From Bacillota bacterium (GTDB taxonomy: Bacteria > Bacillota > Clostridia > Christensenellales > Aristaeellaceae), in NCBI GenBank assembly GCA_023411175.1, contig JAEYPB010000077.1, forward strand, positions 25,023 through 89,022: 64,000 nucleotides of DNA. The letters are read 5' to 3'. Shown piece after piece: positions 8,468 to 15,970 of this stretch. The position numbers and the translations under genes are program-made. Each line of letters begins with the position of its first letter. Position 1 is the stretch's first letter. The notes under the pieces were generated by a model. It searched no databases. It worked only from the letters and a program-made list of their open reading frames with translations, and was not told the origin of the DNA.

Positions 8468-8515
8468 GGAAACGTTTCCTGTTTCGATTGACACGGCGCT
8501 TCAATCGTATATAAT
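8468..8515 (+). promoter_or_regulatory. promoter with GGAAACGTTTCC operator candidate
   Basis: TTGACA at 8488-8493 and TATAAT at 8510-8515 (16-base spacer) lie 38 bases before the isomerase start. Eight bases upstream of the -35 box is the perfect 12-bp palindrome GGAAACGTTTCC (8468-8479). Its central AACGTT matches the style of LacI-family operators. Confidence 0.7.
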
Positions 8516-8553
8516 AGTCAGTAGGAAAACAATGGACGACAAGGAGGTCACCC

Positions 8554-9519
8554 ATGAAGCTGAGCGTATTTGCCGTCGTATTACAGGATCGCTCCTTTGA
8601 GGATGCGTGCAGGTACCTTTCCGAATCGGGCGTACAGGCGGTTGAGATTGGCTGCGGCGGCTTTCCGGGCAAAGCCCACTGCAACCCGAGGGAGCTCTTG
8701 GCCGACGCGGACAAGCTGCGCAAGTTCACCGAAACGCTGAAGAAGTACAACCTAGAGATTGCCGCCCTGTCCACCCACGGCAACCCCGTGCACCCGGACA
8801 AGGAGATCGCCCGCCGCTTCCATGAGGACTTTGAGGACGCGGTGCTGCTGGCCGAAAAGCTGGGCGTTGACACGGTGGTCACCTTCTCCGGATGCCCCGG
8901 CGGCTCCGCGGAGGACAAGACGCCCAACTGGGTCACCTGCCCCTGGCCGGACGATTTTACCGAGATTCTGAAGTACCAGTGGGACGAGGTGCTGATCCCC
9001 TACTGGAAGAAGGAAGTGGAATTCGTCAAGGCCCATGGTGTCAAGAAGATCGCCTTTGAGATGCACCCCGGCTTCTGCGTCTACAACCCGGACACCCTGC
9101 TTCGCATCCGCGAGGCCGTTGGCGACATCATCGGCGCCAACTTCGACCCCAGCCACCTGTTCTGGCAGGGCATCGACCCGGTGGCGGCCATCAAGAAGCT
9201 TGGCAAGGCGATCTACTTCTTCCACGCCAAGGATACCAAGATTGATCCCTACAACACCGCCGTCACGGGCGTGCTCGATACGAAGCACTACGGCGACGAA
9301 TTCAACCGCTCCTGGATCTTCCGCTCCGTGGGCTACGGCCACAACCATCAGGTGTGGAAGGACATGATGAGCGCGCTGCGCATGGTGGGCTACGACGGAC
9401 CCATCTCCATCGAGCACGAGGACAGCCTGATGTCCCAGAGCGAAGGGCTGCAGAAGGCCATCGAAATGCTGAAAAACGTCATGATCTTTGAAGGCGTAGG
9501 GGAAATGTGGTGGGCCTGA
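8554..9519 (+). CDS. sugar phosphate isomerase/epimerase (TIM barrel, AP-endonuclease-2 fold)
   Basis: A 321-residue cytosolic protein of the xylose-isomerase-like TIM-barrel family (IolE, hydroxypyruvate isomerase and tagatose epimerase relatives). It starts MKLSVFAVVLQDRSFEDAC. Expected metal ligands are visible: Glu in IAFEMHPGF, Asp in GANFDPSHLFW, His in FFHAKDTK and the final Glu in PISIEHED. The family interconverts ketoses or inositol intermediates using one divalent metal; the exact substrate cannot be read. ATG start with AAGGAGG 7 bases upstream. It has its own promoter with a LacI-style palindrome, so induction by a sugar is plausible. The stop overlaps the start of the next gene by 13 bases. 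Confidence 0.88.
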   Translation: MKLSVFAVVLQDRSFEDACRYLSESGVQAVEIGCGGFPGKAHCNPRELLADADKLRKFTETLKKYNLEIAALSTHGNPVHPDKEIARRFHEDFEDAVLLAEKLGVDTVVTFSGCPGGSAEDKTPNWVTCPWPDDFTEILKYQWDEVLIPYWKKEVEFVKAHGVKKIAFEMHPGFCVYNPDTLLRIREAVGDIIGANFDPSHLFWQGIDPVAAIKKLGKAIYFFHAKDTKIDPYNTAVTGVLDTKHYGDEFNRSWIFRSVGYGHNHQVWKDMMSALRMVGYDGPISIEHEDSLMSQSEGLQKAIEMLKNVMIFEGVGEMWWA

Positions 9520-9893
9520 CGGTCTCGTTGGCGGAAGCGCGTGAGATGCTGGACGAACTCATCGCCGAGCTGCCGCCGGAGATCTTTTCGCGCCTCAACG
9601 GCGGCGTATTGCTGCTTCCTGATGTACGGCTGAGCGCGGAAGCCCGGGCGAACGATCTGTACACCCTGGGCGAGTACGAACACAGCCACGCGCTGGGGCG
9701 GACGGTTCGCATCTACTACGGCTCCATCCTGCGCGCCCACGGCCAGCAGTCGCCCGAGGAATTCCGGGAGGCGCTCCGGGAGGTGCTCCATCACGAGCTC
9801 ACGCACCACCTGGAGTCGATGGCCGGAGACCACAGCCTCGAGGACGACGACAATGTGCGGATGAACTGGTACAGGATGCGGCACAAGGGGTAG
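9507..9893 (+). CDS. small metallopeptidase (zincin, DUF1025/PF06262 type)
   Basis: A 128-residue protein with the zinc-peptidase motif HELTH (within LHHELTHHLE) in its C-terminal half, followed by an acidic stretch. Length and layout match the one-domain bacterial zincin family annotated metallopeptidase family protein. No physiological substrate is known for it. It begins with GTG at 9507 (a second GTG follows at 9510) inside the end of the isomerase gene, so it is translationally coupled to that gene. No signal peptide is seen, so it is probably cytosolic. Confidence 0.85.
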   Translation: MVGLTVSLAEAREMLDELIAELPPEIFSRLNGGVLLLPDVRLSAEARANDLYTLGEYEHSHALGRTVRIYYGSILRAHGQQSPEEFREALREVLHHELTHHLESMAGDHSLEDDDNVRMNWYRMRHKG

Positions 9894-9923
9894 CCGTTTT
9901 CCCTGTTTCCAACAGACTTCATC

Positions 9924-9955
9924 AAGAACCGCCAGCGCGCTGGCGGTTCTTTTTT
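9924..9955 (+). terminator. strong intrinsic terminator
   Basis: A perfect 28-base palindrome (AAGAACCGCCAGCG and its complement, 9924-9951) continues into a T-run. It ends the isomerase-zincin unit. Confidence 0.92.
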
Positions 9956-10037
9956 GATTTTTGTGCATGCATGCTTTGACGCCTTGATTCCGCGGTAAAA
10001 ATCAGCAGGACTTCATTAATAGAAGGAGTGGAATCAG

Positions 10038-10475
10038 ATGGCACTTGAACCATTTGTCAATTTCGGCGGAAACTGCCGGGAAGCCGTTACTTACTACGCG
10101 AAGGTGTTTGGAAGCGGCGAGCCAGAGTTCATGACCTTCCGGGACGCGCCGCCCGACGAGAGCATGCCGCTCACCGAGGCGGACAAGGACCTCGTCATGT
10201 ACACCGACCTCGCCATTGCAGGCGTCCGGGTGATGTTCTGCGACACCCCCTCGGGCATGTCCTTCATTCCTGGCAACAACATCAGCCTGACCATCGTTAC
10301 GAAGGATACGGACGAGATCCGCCGTCTCTTCCGCGAGCTGGGCGACGGCGGCGAGGTGGAGATGGCGTTGCAGCGAACCTTCTGGAGCCTTCTGTACGGC
10401 GCGGTAACGGACAGGTTCGGCATCCACTGGCAGTTCAGCCACGACAGCGGCCCGGAGATCATGAGCGGCAAATAG
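10038..10475 (+). CDS. VOC superfamily protein, PhnB-like
   Basis: A 145-residue cytosolic protein of the vicinal-oxygen-chelate fold, PhnB/3-dmu-9_3-mt subgroup. It starts MALEPFVNFGGNCREAVTYY and carries the typical YYAKVFG and final FGIHWQF motifs. Members are usually dimers with unknown substrates; E. coli PhnB is the name-giver, but no phosphonate genes are nearby. ATG start with AAGGAG upstream. Monocistronic and convergent with rpsI. Confidence 0.85.
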   Translation: MALEPFVNFGGNCREAVTYYAKVFGSGEPEFMTFRDAPPDESMPLTEADKDLVMYTDLAIAGVRVMFCDTPSGMSFIPGNNISLTIVTKDTDEIRRLFRELGDGGEVEMALQRTFWSLLYGAVTDRFGIHWQFSHDSGPEIMSGK

Positions 10476-10506
10476 CGCCGTACAGAGCCTGATTTTTTGA
10501 AACGAA

Positions 10507-10530
10507 AAGCCCCGCTGAAAAGCGGGGCTT
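10507..10530 (-). terminator. terminator of the rplM-rpsI operon
   Basis: AAGCCCCGCT/AGCGGGGCTT with a GAAA loop, followed on the minus strand by TTTTCGTTT. It lies 18 bases after the rpsI stop and may also stop plus-strand transcription. Confidence 0.88.
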
Positions 10531-10547
10531 GAACGTTTTCGAATCGC

Positions 10548-10940
10548 TTAGCGCTTCGAGAACTGGGGCGCGCGGCGTGCGGCCTTGAGGCCGTACTTCT
10601 TGCGCTCCTTCATGCGCGGGTCGCGGGTCAGAAGGCCAGCCTTCTTGATGGTGGGCTTGAGTTCCTCGTCCGCCTTGACCAGCGCGCGAGCGATGCCGTG
10701 ACGGATGGCACCAGCCTGGCCGGTGTAGCCGCCGCCGTTGACGGTGGCCAGCACGTCGAAGCGGGCCAGCGTATCGGTGAGCGTCAGCGGCTGACGAACA
10801 GCCATCTTCAGCGTCTCAAGACCAAAGTATTCGTCGATGGAACGACGGTTGATGGTGATGTTGCCCTCGCCGGGAATCAGACGAATGCGGGCGATGGCCT
10901 TTTTCCTGCGGCCGACGGCGTTGTAGCAAACCTCAGACAT
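10548..10940 (-). CDS. rpsI: 30S ribosomal protein S9
   Basis: A 130-residue S9 with the typical YNAVGRRKKAIARIRL start region, GGGYTGQAGAIRHGIARAL core and the invariant basic tail RRAPQFSKR that reaches the P-site tRNA. It follows rplM after a 16-base gap, the standard L13-S9 operon. ATG start with GGAGGA upstream. Confidence 0.98.
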   Translation of the reverse strand: MSEVCYNAVGRRKKAIARIRLIPGEGNITINRRSIDEYFGLETLKMAVRQPLTLTDTLARFDVLATVNGGGYTGQAGAIRHGIARALVKADEELKPTIKKAGLLTRDPRMKERKKYGLKAARRAPQFSKR

Positions 10941-10956
10941 TTTTCGTCCTCCTCCC

Positions 10957-11388
10957 TTACTTCACGATGAAATCCGCGGGCTTCTGAGCGGCGTGCGGAT
11001 GCTCGGTGCCGCGGTATACATGCAGCTTCTTGAGCATCGCATAGCCGTTGGGACCCTTGGGCAGCATGCCGCGAACGGCTTCTTTCAGCGCGAACTCGGG
11101 CTTGGAAGCCATAAGGTTGCGATAGCTGGTTTCTTTCAGGCCGCCCGGATACCCGGTGTGATGACGGTAGAACTTCTGATCCAGCTTCTTACCGGTCAGC
11201 CGAATCTTCTCTGCGTTGACGACGATGATGTTGTCGCCGGTGTCAACGTGCGGCGTGAAAATGGGCTTGTGCTTGCCGCGCAGCATGAGCGCGACCTGCG
11301 TTGCCAGCCTGCCCAGCACCAGATCGGTTGCGTCAATGACATACCACTGGCGATCCACTTCGCCTGTCTTGGCCATAAAGGTGTTCAC
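10957..11388 (-). CDS. rplM: 50S ribosomal protein L13
   Basis: A 143-residue L13 with WYVIDATDLVLGRLAT, the GDNIIVVNAEKI segment and RGMLPKGPNGYAMLKKLHVY. The start chosen is GTG at 11388, which has GGGGAGG 8 bases upstream; an internal ATG four codons later is the alternative. First gene of the L13-S9 operon. Confidence 0.98.
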   Translation of the reverse strand: MNTFMAKTGEVDRQWYVIDATDLVLGRLATQVALMLRGKHKPIFTPHVDTGDNIIVVNAEKIRLTGKKLDQKFYRHHTGYPGGLKETSYRNLMASKPEFALKEAVRGMLPKGPNGYAMLKKLHVYRGTEHPHAAQKPADFIVK

Positions 11389-11495
11389 AGGTGATTCCTC
11401 CCCAACTCATTGCCTGGCGTCCGCCACGAGGTCAAGCGCGGCCTTCGCCCGCATTCGACGGGTTCGGGGCTAGTGATCCCATCGACGCAAGTTTT

Positions 11496-11525
11496 ATCAT
11501 ACCCGAAATACACCGGGCATGTCAA
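11496..11525 (-). promoter_or_regulatory. promoter of the rplM-rpsI operon
   Basis: On the minus strand TTGACA (11520-11525) and TATGAT (11496-11501) are separated by 18 bases. The ~100-base leader before rplM could carry an L13-type autoregulatory structure, but I could not fold one convincingly. Confidence 0.7.
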
Positions 11526-11593
11526 TGCCCTTAAAAATTAAATTTGGATAAATCATACTCCAACTGTGTCACCCGGGGAGCGACGGACTTACG

Positions 11594-12160
11594 CTAATAG
11601 ACGTTAAGGCCCCCCAGCGGCGTCTCTTCCACGTAGACTGTCCCGTCCGAGCCCAGAACCCGCACGCCCAGTTCGTACCGTCCGTTCAGGTCATAGGGCA
11701 CGTCCATCTCTGCGCGGCTCAGATAACCGCTTGCTCCCGGCCAGACGGAGGTCGCGCCCTTCGCGACGGCGCTGCCGGTGCCGTCCCGCAGGAGAAGCTC
11801 TACCAGAACCTCTTGCGAAGGCGCTTCGCCATGCCAGGCCACGTCAACCGCAAGGCGGTAACCGGACGGTATGTAGGTCCTGAATTTTGCCGACTGAACA
11901 GACAGCGACCCAGCTTGCGCGCTCTCCGCCGCGGCGCTCCGTAACACGACCGTGACGGTCCTCGGCACGCGAACATTCGCCACCACGATGATCAGTATGA
12001 CCAGAACTGGGATGAACCACAGGTAGCAAAATCGGCTCAGGCCAAAGTCCCGGAGCCGGTCGCGGGCGCTCTTGTGCGCGCGGCGCTTGCGGTGGGCGGG
12101 ACGGACTTTCGGCATTTTTCTTTTAAGACGCAGCCGCTTCGGCCATGTCCAGTATCGCAT
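11594..12160 (-). CDS. single-pass membrane protein of unknown function
   Basis: 188 residues from the ATG at 12160 (GGAGG 5 bases upstream); longer in-frame starts overlap the upstream gene and lack a ribosome site. The N-terminal ~45 residues are extremely basic (RLRLKRKMPKVRPAHRKRR), followed by one transmembrane helix (YLWFIPVLVILIIVVANV) and a ~120-residue outer domain predicted as beta-rich. Positive-inside orientation places the C-terminal domain outside the cell. I recognise no family. It sits 23 bases after the YkvI-like carrier gene and is probably co-transcribed with it. Confidence 0.7.
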   Translation of the reverse strand: MRYWTWPKRLRLKRKMPKVRPAHRKRRAHKSARDRLRDFGLSRFCYLWFIPVLVILIIVVANVRVPRTVTVVLRSAAAESAQAGSLSVQSAKFRTYIPSGYRLAVDVAWHGEAPSQEVLVELLLRDGTGSAVAKGATSVWPGASGYLSRAEMDVPYDLNGRYELGVRVLGSDGTVYVEETPLGGLNVY

Positions 12161-12183
12161 CGACGCCTCCAAATAAGAAGATT

Positions 12184-13173
12184 CTAAAGGTATGAGATCA
12201 GTATCAGGAGCATTACCGAGCACAGGACGCCCATCGCCGGATAGCCGACGCCGACCAGCGCGGAAAGCCCGGCCATCGACAGCGCCAGCGCGGCGGCGCA
12301 GGAGAAAAACAGCGCCTGACCGGGTTTCAGCCCAAGCGCGCCCAGCTGCGCGCGAAGCGCAGACAGCGCCGCCGACAGCGTGGTCACGACCGCGAGGAAC
12401 AGCGCGCCGATCGACAGGTAGTAGCCCGCAACGCCCCAGCGCTCGGCCATGGCCACCGAGGGCAGCATCATCTGCCGCGTGTCCGCACCGGCGCGCAGGA
12501 GCGCCCAGTTGGCCGGTATCATCATTGCTGCCAGGAGCAGCGCCGTAAACAGCCCGACGCGCCTGGGATTGATCTTCTCCCCCACGCCCAGGCAGACGAC
12601 GCCTGCGGCGACCGTCGCGTTAAACGCCGCGTAGATCATCCCCGAAGCGGCCGAAATCACGATGGACCCACCCGCATGAATACCGTCCGTGTTCTGACCG
12701 GCGCCCAGCGCCAGGTACCACGCCACCATCATCACGACCAGAAAGAGCCCCGCCGACGGCAGCGCGCCGCGCATGGTCAGCAACAGCCCGCAGGCAAGCG
12801 TAATCGCCGTGCCCAAGAGAAACGACCCGTGCACCGGAAAGGTGAGCGCACCCAGCGTCGCGCCGGTGGACAGCATTGCGCCCGCGCAGAGCACGAGAAG
12901 CGCCGCGTAGACCGCCTCCATGGCGAGGCCCGAGCCGCGCCCCATCGTCTTTGAAAAAACGCCGGGCAAATCCCGGCAGCCGGTGCGCTTCGCAAGCGCC
13001 GCGACCGTCCCGGTCAGAAAGCCCGCGCCCGCGCAGGCAATCAACATTCCGAGCCAGGAAGGCGCCCCCTGTCCCGAAAAAAACACCACCAGCTCCCGGC
13101 CCGACGCGAAGCCCGCGCCCACCATCGCCGCCACGGCGGATAGCGCCGCGGAAAGATTGACAGCCTTGCGCAT
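12184..13173 (-). CDS. YkvI-like membrane transporter
   Basis: A 329-residue protein with about ten transmembrane helices. The N-terminus SAVAAMVGAGFASGRELVVFF carries the GxGFASGREL motif typical of the YkvI family, which is distantly related to amino-acid carriers of the APC/NSS superfamily. Substrate unknown; uptake or export of an amino acid or nucleobase is plausible. ATG start. It precedes a co-oriented single-pass protein gene. Confidence 0.82.
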   Translation of the reverse strand: MRKAVNLSAALSAVAAMVGAGFASGRELVVFFSGQGAPSWLGMLIACAGAGFLTGTVAALAKRTGCRDLPGVFSKTMGRGSGLAMEAVYAALLVLCAGAMLSTGATLGALTFPVHGSFLLGTAITLACGLLLTMRGALPSAGLFLVVMMVAWYLALGAGQNTDGIHAGGSIVISAASGMIYAAFNATVAAGVVCLGVGEKINPRRVGLFTALLLAAMMIPANWALLRAGADTRQMMLPSVAMAERWGVAGYYLSIGALFLAVVTTLSAALSALRAQLGALGLKPGQALFFSCAAALALSMAGLSALVGVGYPAMGVLCSVMLLILISYL

Positions 13174-13231
13174 CCGATTCCCCCCTCGGGGAACCTTATG
13201 CGCCTGTCCTGCACGGAAATGACCGCGCTTT

Positions 13232-13888
13232 TCAGCCGTCCCGGACGATGAGCCCCAAGAGCTTCGAAAGCTCCACCGCCTGCGACGGTGTGACCACCGC
13301 GCCCCGGAGTTCGCCCCCCGAGAGCTTGATCCCGTCTATGGCGCAGGAACGAAGGTCAATGCCCTTCAGCGGCGCCGCGAGGAATTCCGTGGCGGTGAGG
13401 ATGCAGCGGTCGAACGATACGCCCTTCAGCGTGCAGCCGGAAAAGGAGGCTTCCTTCAGATCGCAGTCCTCAAAATGGACGGCTTCCAGTTTGGCCTTTC
13501 CGAACCCCGCGTAGCCGAACCGGCAGCCGGAAATGTGCGCGTGGGCGATCCAGGCCTCGGCGATCTCGGCGCCTACCGCGCGGCAGTCCGACAGTTCCAC
13601 GCGCCGGAAGGCGGCGCCCCGCAGGCTGGCATTGGAAAAATCGCAGCCGTAGAACGCGCAGTCGCTGAAGCTTAGCCAGCGCACGCTGATACTTTCGAAA
13701 CGGCAGCGAACAAACGAGCAGCCGGTAAACTCCAGCCGACGCTCGGTCAGGCCGTTAAGCTCGCCGCCTTCAAAGAGCATTCCCGAAACCTCGTCGCCCG
13801 ACGCGGCGGCGCGAAGCGCCTCCGCCTGCAATTCTCCGGGCGTCAATTCTTTGGGAATCGCAGGTTTCATCCGATTCAAACCCATCAC
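13232..13888 (-). CDS. pentapeptide-repeat protein, Qnr-like
   Basis: 218 residues, nearly all in five-residue units with a central Leu or Phe and small side residues (for example FTGCSFVRCRFESIS, SFSGCTLKGVSFDRC). This predicts a right-handed quadrilateral beta-helix. Its length equals that of Qnr proteins. Its tail (GGELRGAVVTPSQAVEL then LSKLLGLIV) has the same layout as the Qnr C-terminus (VKLDNYQASLLMERLGIAVI). Qnr and MfpA mimic DNA and protect type II topoisomerases from quinolones or toxins. It is transcribed divergently from parE, 111 bases away. Start ATG at 13888 has a weak ribosome site, so the ATG six codons later is possible. Topoisomerase protection is inferred, not shown. Confidence 0.8.
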   Translation of the reverse strand: MMGLNRMKPAIPKELTPGELQAEALRAAASGDEVSGMLFEGGELNGLTERRLEFTGCSFVRCRFESISVRWLSFSDCAFYGCDFSNASLRGAAFRRVELSDCRAVGAEIAEAWIAHAHISGCRFGYAGFGKAKLEAVHFEDCDLKEASFSGCTLKGVSFDRCILTATEFLAAPLKGIDLRSCAIDGIKLSGGELRGAVVTPSQAVELSKLLGLIVRDG

Positions 13889-13939
13889 CCGCGTCTACGA
13901 TACCACGATTGGGCGCAAAATACAACGGCTTGCGTGCAT

Positions 13940-13969
13940 TTGCATTCGCCGCGCCATATATGGTATAAT
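13940..13969 (+). promoter_or_regulatory. parE-parC promoter with CCATATATGG palindrome
   Basis: TTGCAT at 13940-13945 and TATAAT at 13964-13969, 18 bases apart. The ten bases directly before the -10 box form the palindrome CCATATATGG (13954-13963), which could be an operator or part of the promoter DNA shape. Confidence 0.6.
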
Positions 13970-13999
13970 ATTCTGAAAACGATTTTTGGGAGGATGCGC

Positions 14000-15970
14000 A
14001 TGGCAAAATATCAGGCCAGCGATATACAGATCCTCGAGGGACTCGACGCGGTCCGGATGCGCCCGGGCATGTACATCGGCTCTACGGGATCGCGCGGGCT
14101 TCACCATCTGATCTGGGAGATCGTCGACAACGCCATCGACGAGGCGATGAACGGCTACGCCACCGAAATAACCGTGACCCTCAAAAAGGACGACAGCTGC
14201 GAGGTGTCGGACAACGGCCGGGGAATCCCGGTGGACATCCACCCGCAGCTCGGCGTTTCCGCGGTACAGGTCGTCTACACCCAGCTGCACGCAGGCGGCA
14301 AGTTTGACAACAAAAACTATGCGTATTCCGGCGGTCTGCACGGCGTGGGCGCGTCGGTGGTCAACGCGCTGTCCGAATGGGTCATCGTGGACGTTTACCA
14401 GGATTTCAGCCACTATCAGCAGCGCTTCGAGAGTGTGGAGGACAAAAAAACCGGAAAAATCATCTCCGGCCACCCCGTCGCGCCGCTTGAAAAGCTGGGA
14501 AACACCAGAAAGCGCGGCACCACCGTGTGCTTCAAGCCCGACCCCCGCGTCTTTGAGGAAACCAGCTTCAACGGCGACCAGGTCAGGCGCCGCATCCGGG
14601 AGCTCGCGTACCTCAACCGCGGCGTCTCCTTCCGCTTCATCGACGAGCGCATCAAGGACGCCGAAAAACGGAGCGTGGAGTACAGGTACGACGGCGGCCT
14701 CGCGGACTATGTACGGTATCTGAACGCGGACAAGAACCCCATCGGCGAGCCGATCCTGTTCGAAGGCAAGAAGGAAGGCACGCTTCTGCGCGTCGCGATT
14801 CAGTACACCGATTCCTACACCGAAAACATCTTTTCCTTTGTCAACAATATCCCCACCGCCGAGGGCGGTACCCACGAGACCGGCTTCAAGGCCGCAATCA
14901 CCAAGGTGTTCAACGACTATGCCCGCCGCATCGGCGCGCTGAAGGAAAAGGACTCGAACCTGTCCGGCGACGATTTCCGCGAGGGCATGACCGCCGTCAT
15001 CGCTTGCGGCGTGCAGAAGCCCCAGTTCGAAGGGCAGACCAAGGGCCGCCTGGGCAACACAGAGGTTCGCCCGCTGGTGGAGGCCATCGTCACCGAGCAG
15101 ATGGCGCTGTACCTGGAGGACTTGAAAAACCAGGAGCTGGGCCAGCGGATCATCGAAAAGGCGGTGCAGGCCGCCCGCGTGCGCGAAGCCGCCCGAAAAG
15201 CCCGCGACGTGGCGCGCCAGAAAAATCAGCTGGAGGCCGCGCCGCTGGTAGGCAAGCTGTCCAGCTGCACCGGGCGGGACGCCTCCAAAAACGAGCTCTT
15301 CATCGTCGAGGGCGACTCCGCAGGCGGCAGCGCCAAGCAGGGGCGCGACCGGCGCTTTCAGGCGATCCTGCCGCTTCGCGGAAAACCTTTGAACGTAGAA
15401 AAGAAGCGCATCGACCAGGTGCTCGCCAACGAGGAGTTCCGCTCCGTCATCACGGCGCTGGGCACCGGCATCGGCGAGGATTTCGACCTCAAGACCCTCA
15501 AGTACAACCGCGTCATCATCCTGTCGGACGCCGACCAGGACGGTGCGCACATCCGCGCGATTCTTCTGACCTTCTTTTTCCGCTACATGCGGGAACTGGT
15601 GGCCGAGGGGCATGTGTTTATCGGCATGCCGCCGCTCTACAAATGCCAGAAGGGCTCGAACCTCATCTACTGCTACGACGACCGGGAATTGGACGCCGCC
15701 ATCAAGAAGATCGGCCGCGGCTACACGCTGCAGCGCTACAAGGGCCTGGGCGAAATGAACCCGGAACAGCTGTGGGAGACCACCATGAACCCGGAAAACC
15801 GCAAGCTCGTTCAGGTTACGCTGGAGGACGCGCCGGAAGCCGAGCGCCTTGTGACGGTGCTCATGGGCGATAAGGTGGACCCCCGCAGGGAGTACATCAG
15901 CCTCCACGCCAACTTCAACCGCGAGGACAAATTCATCGACCGCGTAGAGATCGGGGGTGAGGCGCAGTGA
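14000..15970 (+). CDS. parE: type IIA topoisomerase B subunit (topoisomerase IV ParE-like)
   Basis: 656 residues from the ATG at 14000, which has GGGAGG 6 bases upstream; an earlier ATG is too close to the ribosome site. The GHKL ATPase domain has EIVDNAIDEA, DNGRGIPVD and GLHGVGASVVNAL. The transducer domain and the TOPRIM domain follow, the latter with VEGDSAGGSAKQGRDRRFQ and ILSDADQDGAHI. The end VLMGDKVDPRREYI matches ParE better than GyrB (GDVVEPRR). Together with ParC it forms the ATP-driven decatenase. The stop overlaps the parC start by 4 bases. It could instead be a second gyrase set: no dnaA/recF neighbours are present, which disfavours housekeeping gyrBA. Confidence 0.85.
   Translation: MAKYQASDIQILEGLDAVRMRPGMYIGSTGSRGLHHLIWEIVDNAIDEAMNGYATEITVTLKKDDSCEVSDNGRGIPVDIHPQLGVSAVQVVYTQLHAGGKFDNKNYAYSGGLHGVGASVVNALSEWVIVDVYQDFSHYQQRFESVEDKKTGKIISGHPVAPLEKLGNTRKRGTTVCFKPDPRVFEETSFNGDQVRRRIRELAYLNRGVSFRFIDERIKDAEKRSVEYRYDGGLADYVRYLNADKNPIGEPILFEGKKEGTLLRVAIQYTDSYTENIFSFVNNIPTAEGGTHETGFKAAITKVFNDYARRIGALKEKDSNLSGDDFREGMTAVIACGVQKPQFEGQTKGRLGNTEVRPLVEAIVTEQMALYLEDLKNQELGQRIIEKAVQAARVREAARKARDVARQKNQLEAAPLVGKLSSCTGRDASKNELFIVEGDSAGGSAKQGRDRRFQAILPLRGKPLNVEKKRIDQVLANEEFRSVITALGTGIGEDFDLKTLKYNRVIILSDADQDGAHIRAILLTFFFRYMRELVAEGHVFIGMPPLYKCQKGSNLIYCYDDRELDAAIKKIGRGYTLQRYKGLGEMNPEQLWETTMNPENRKLVQVTLEDAPEAERLVTVLMGDKVDPRREYISLHANFNREDKFIDRVEIGGEAQ

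Noticed and set aside
11389..11495. L13 ribosomal leader RNA
   Set aside because: Position is right, but I could not identify the conserved structure by eye; an Rfam scan would settle it.
13895..15907. A 670-codon open frame antisense to parE
   Set aside because: It lies wholly opposite a certain gene, has no ribosome site, and its product is low in family-like motifs. Long antisense frames are common in GC-rich codon usage.
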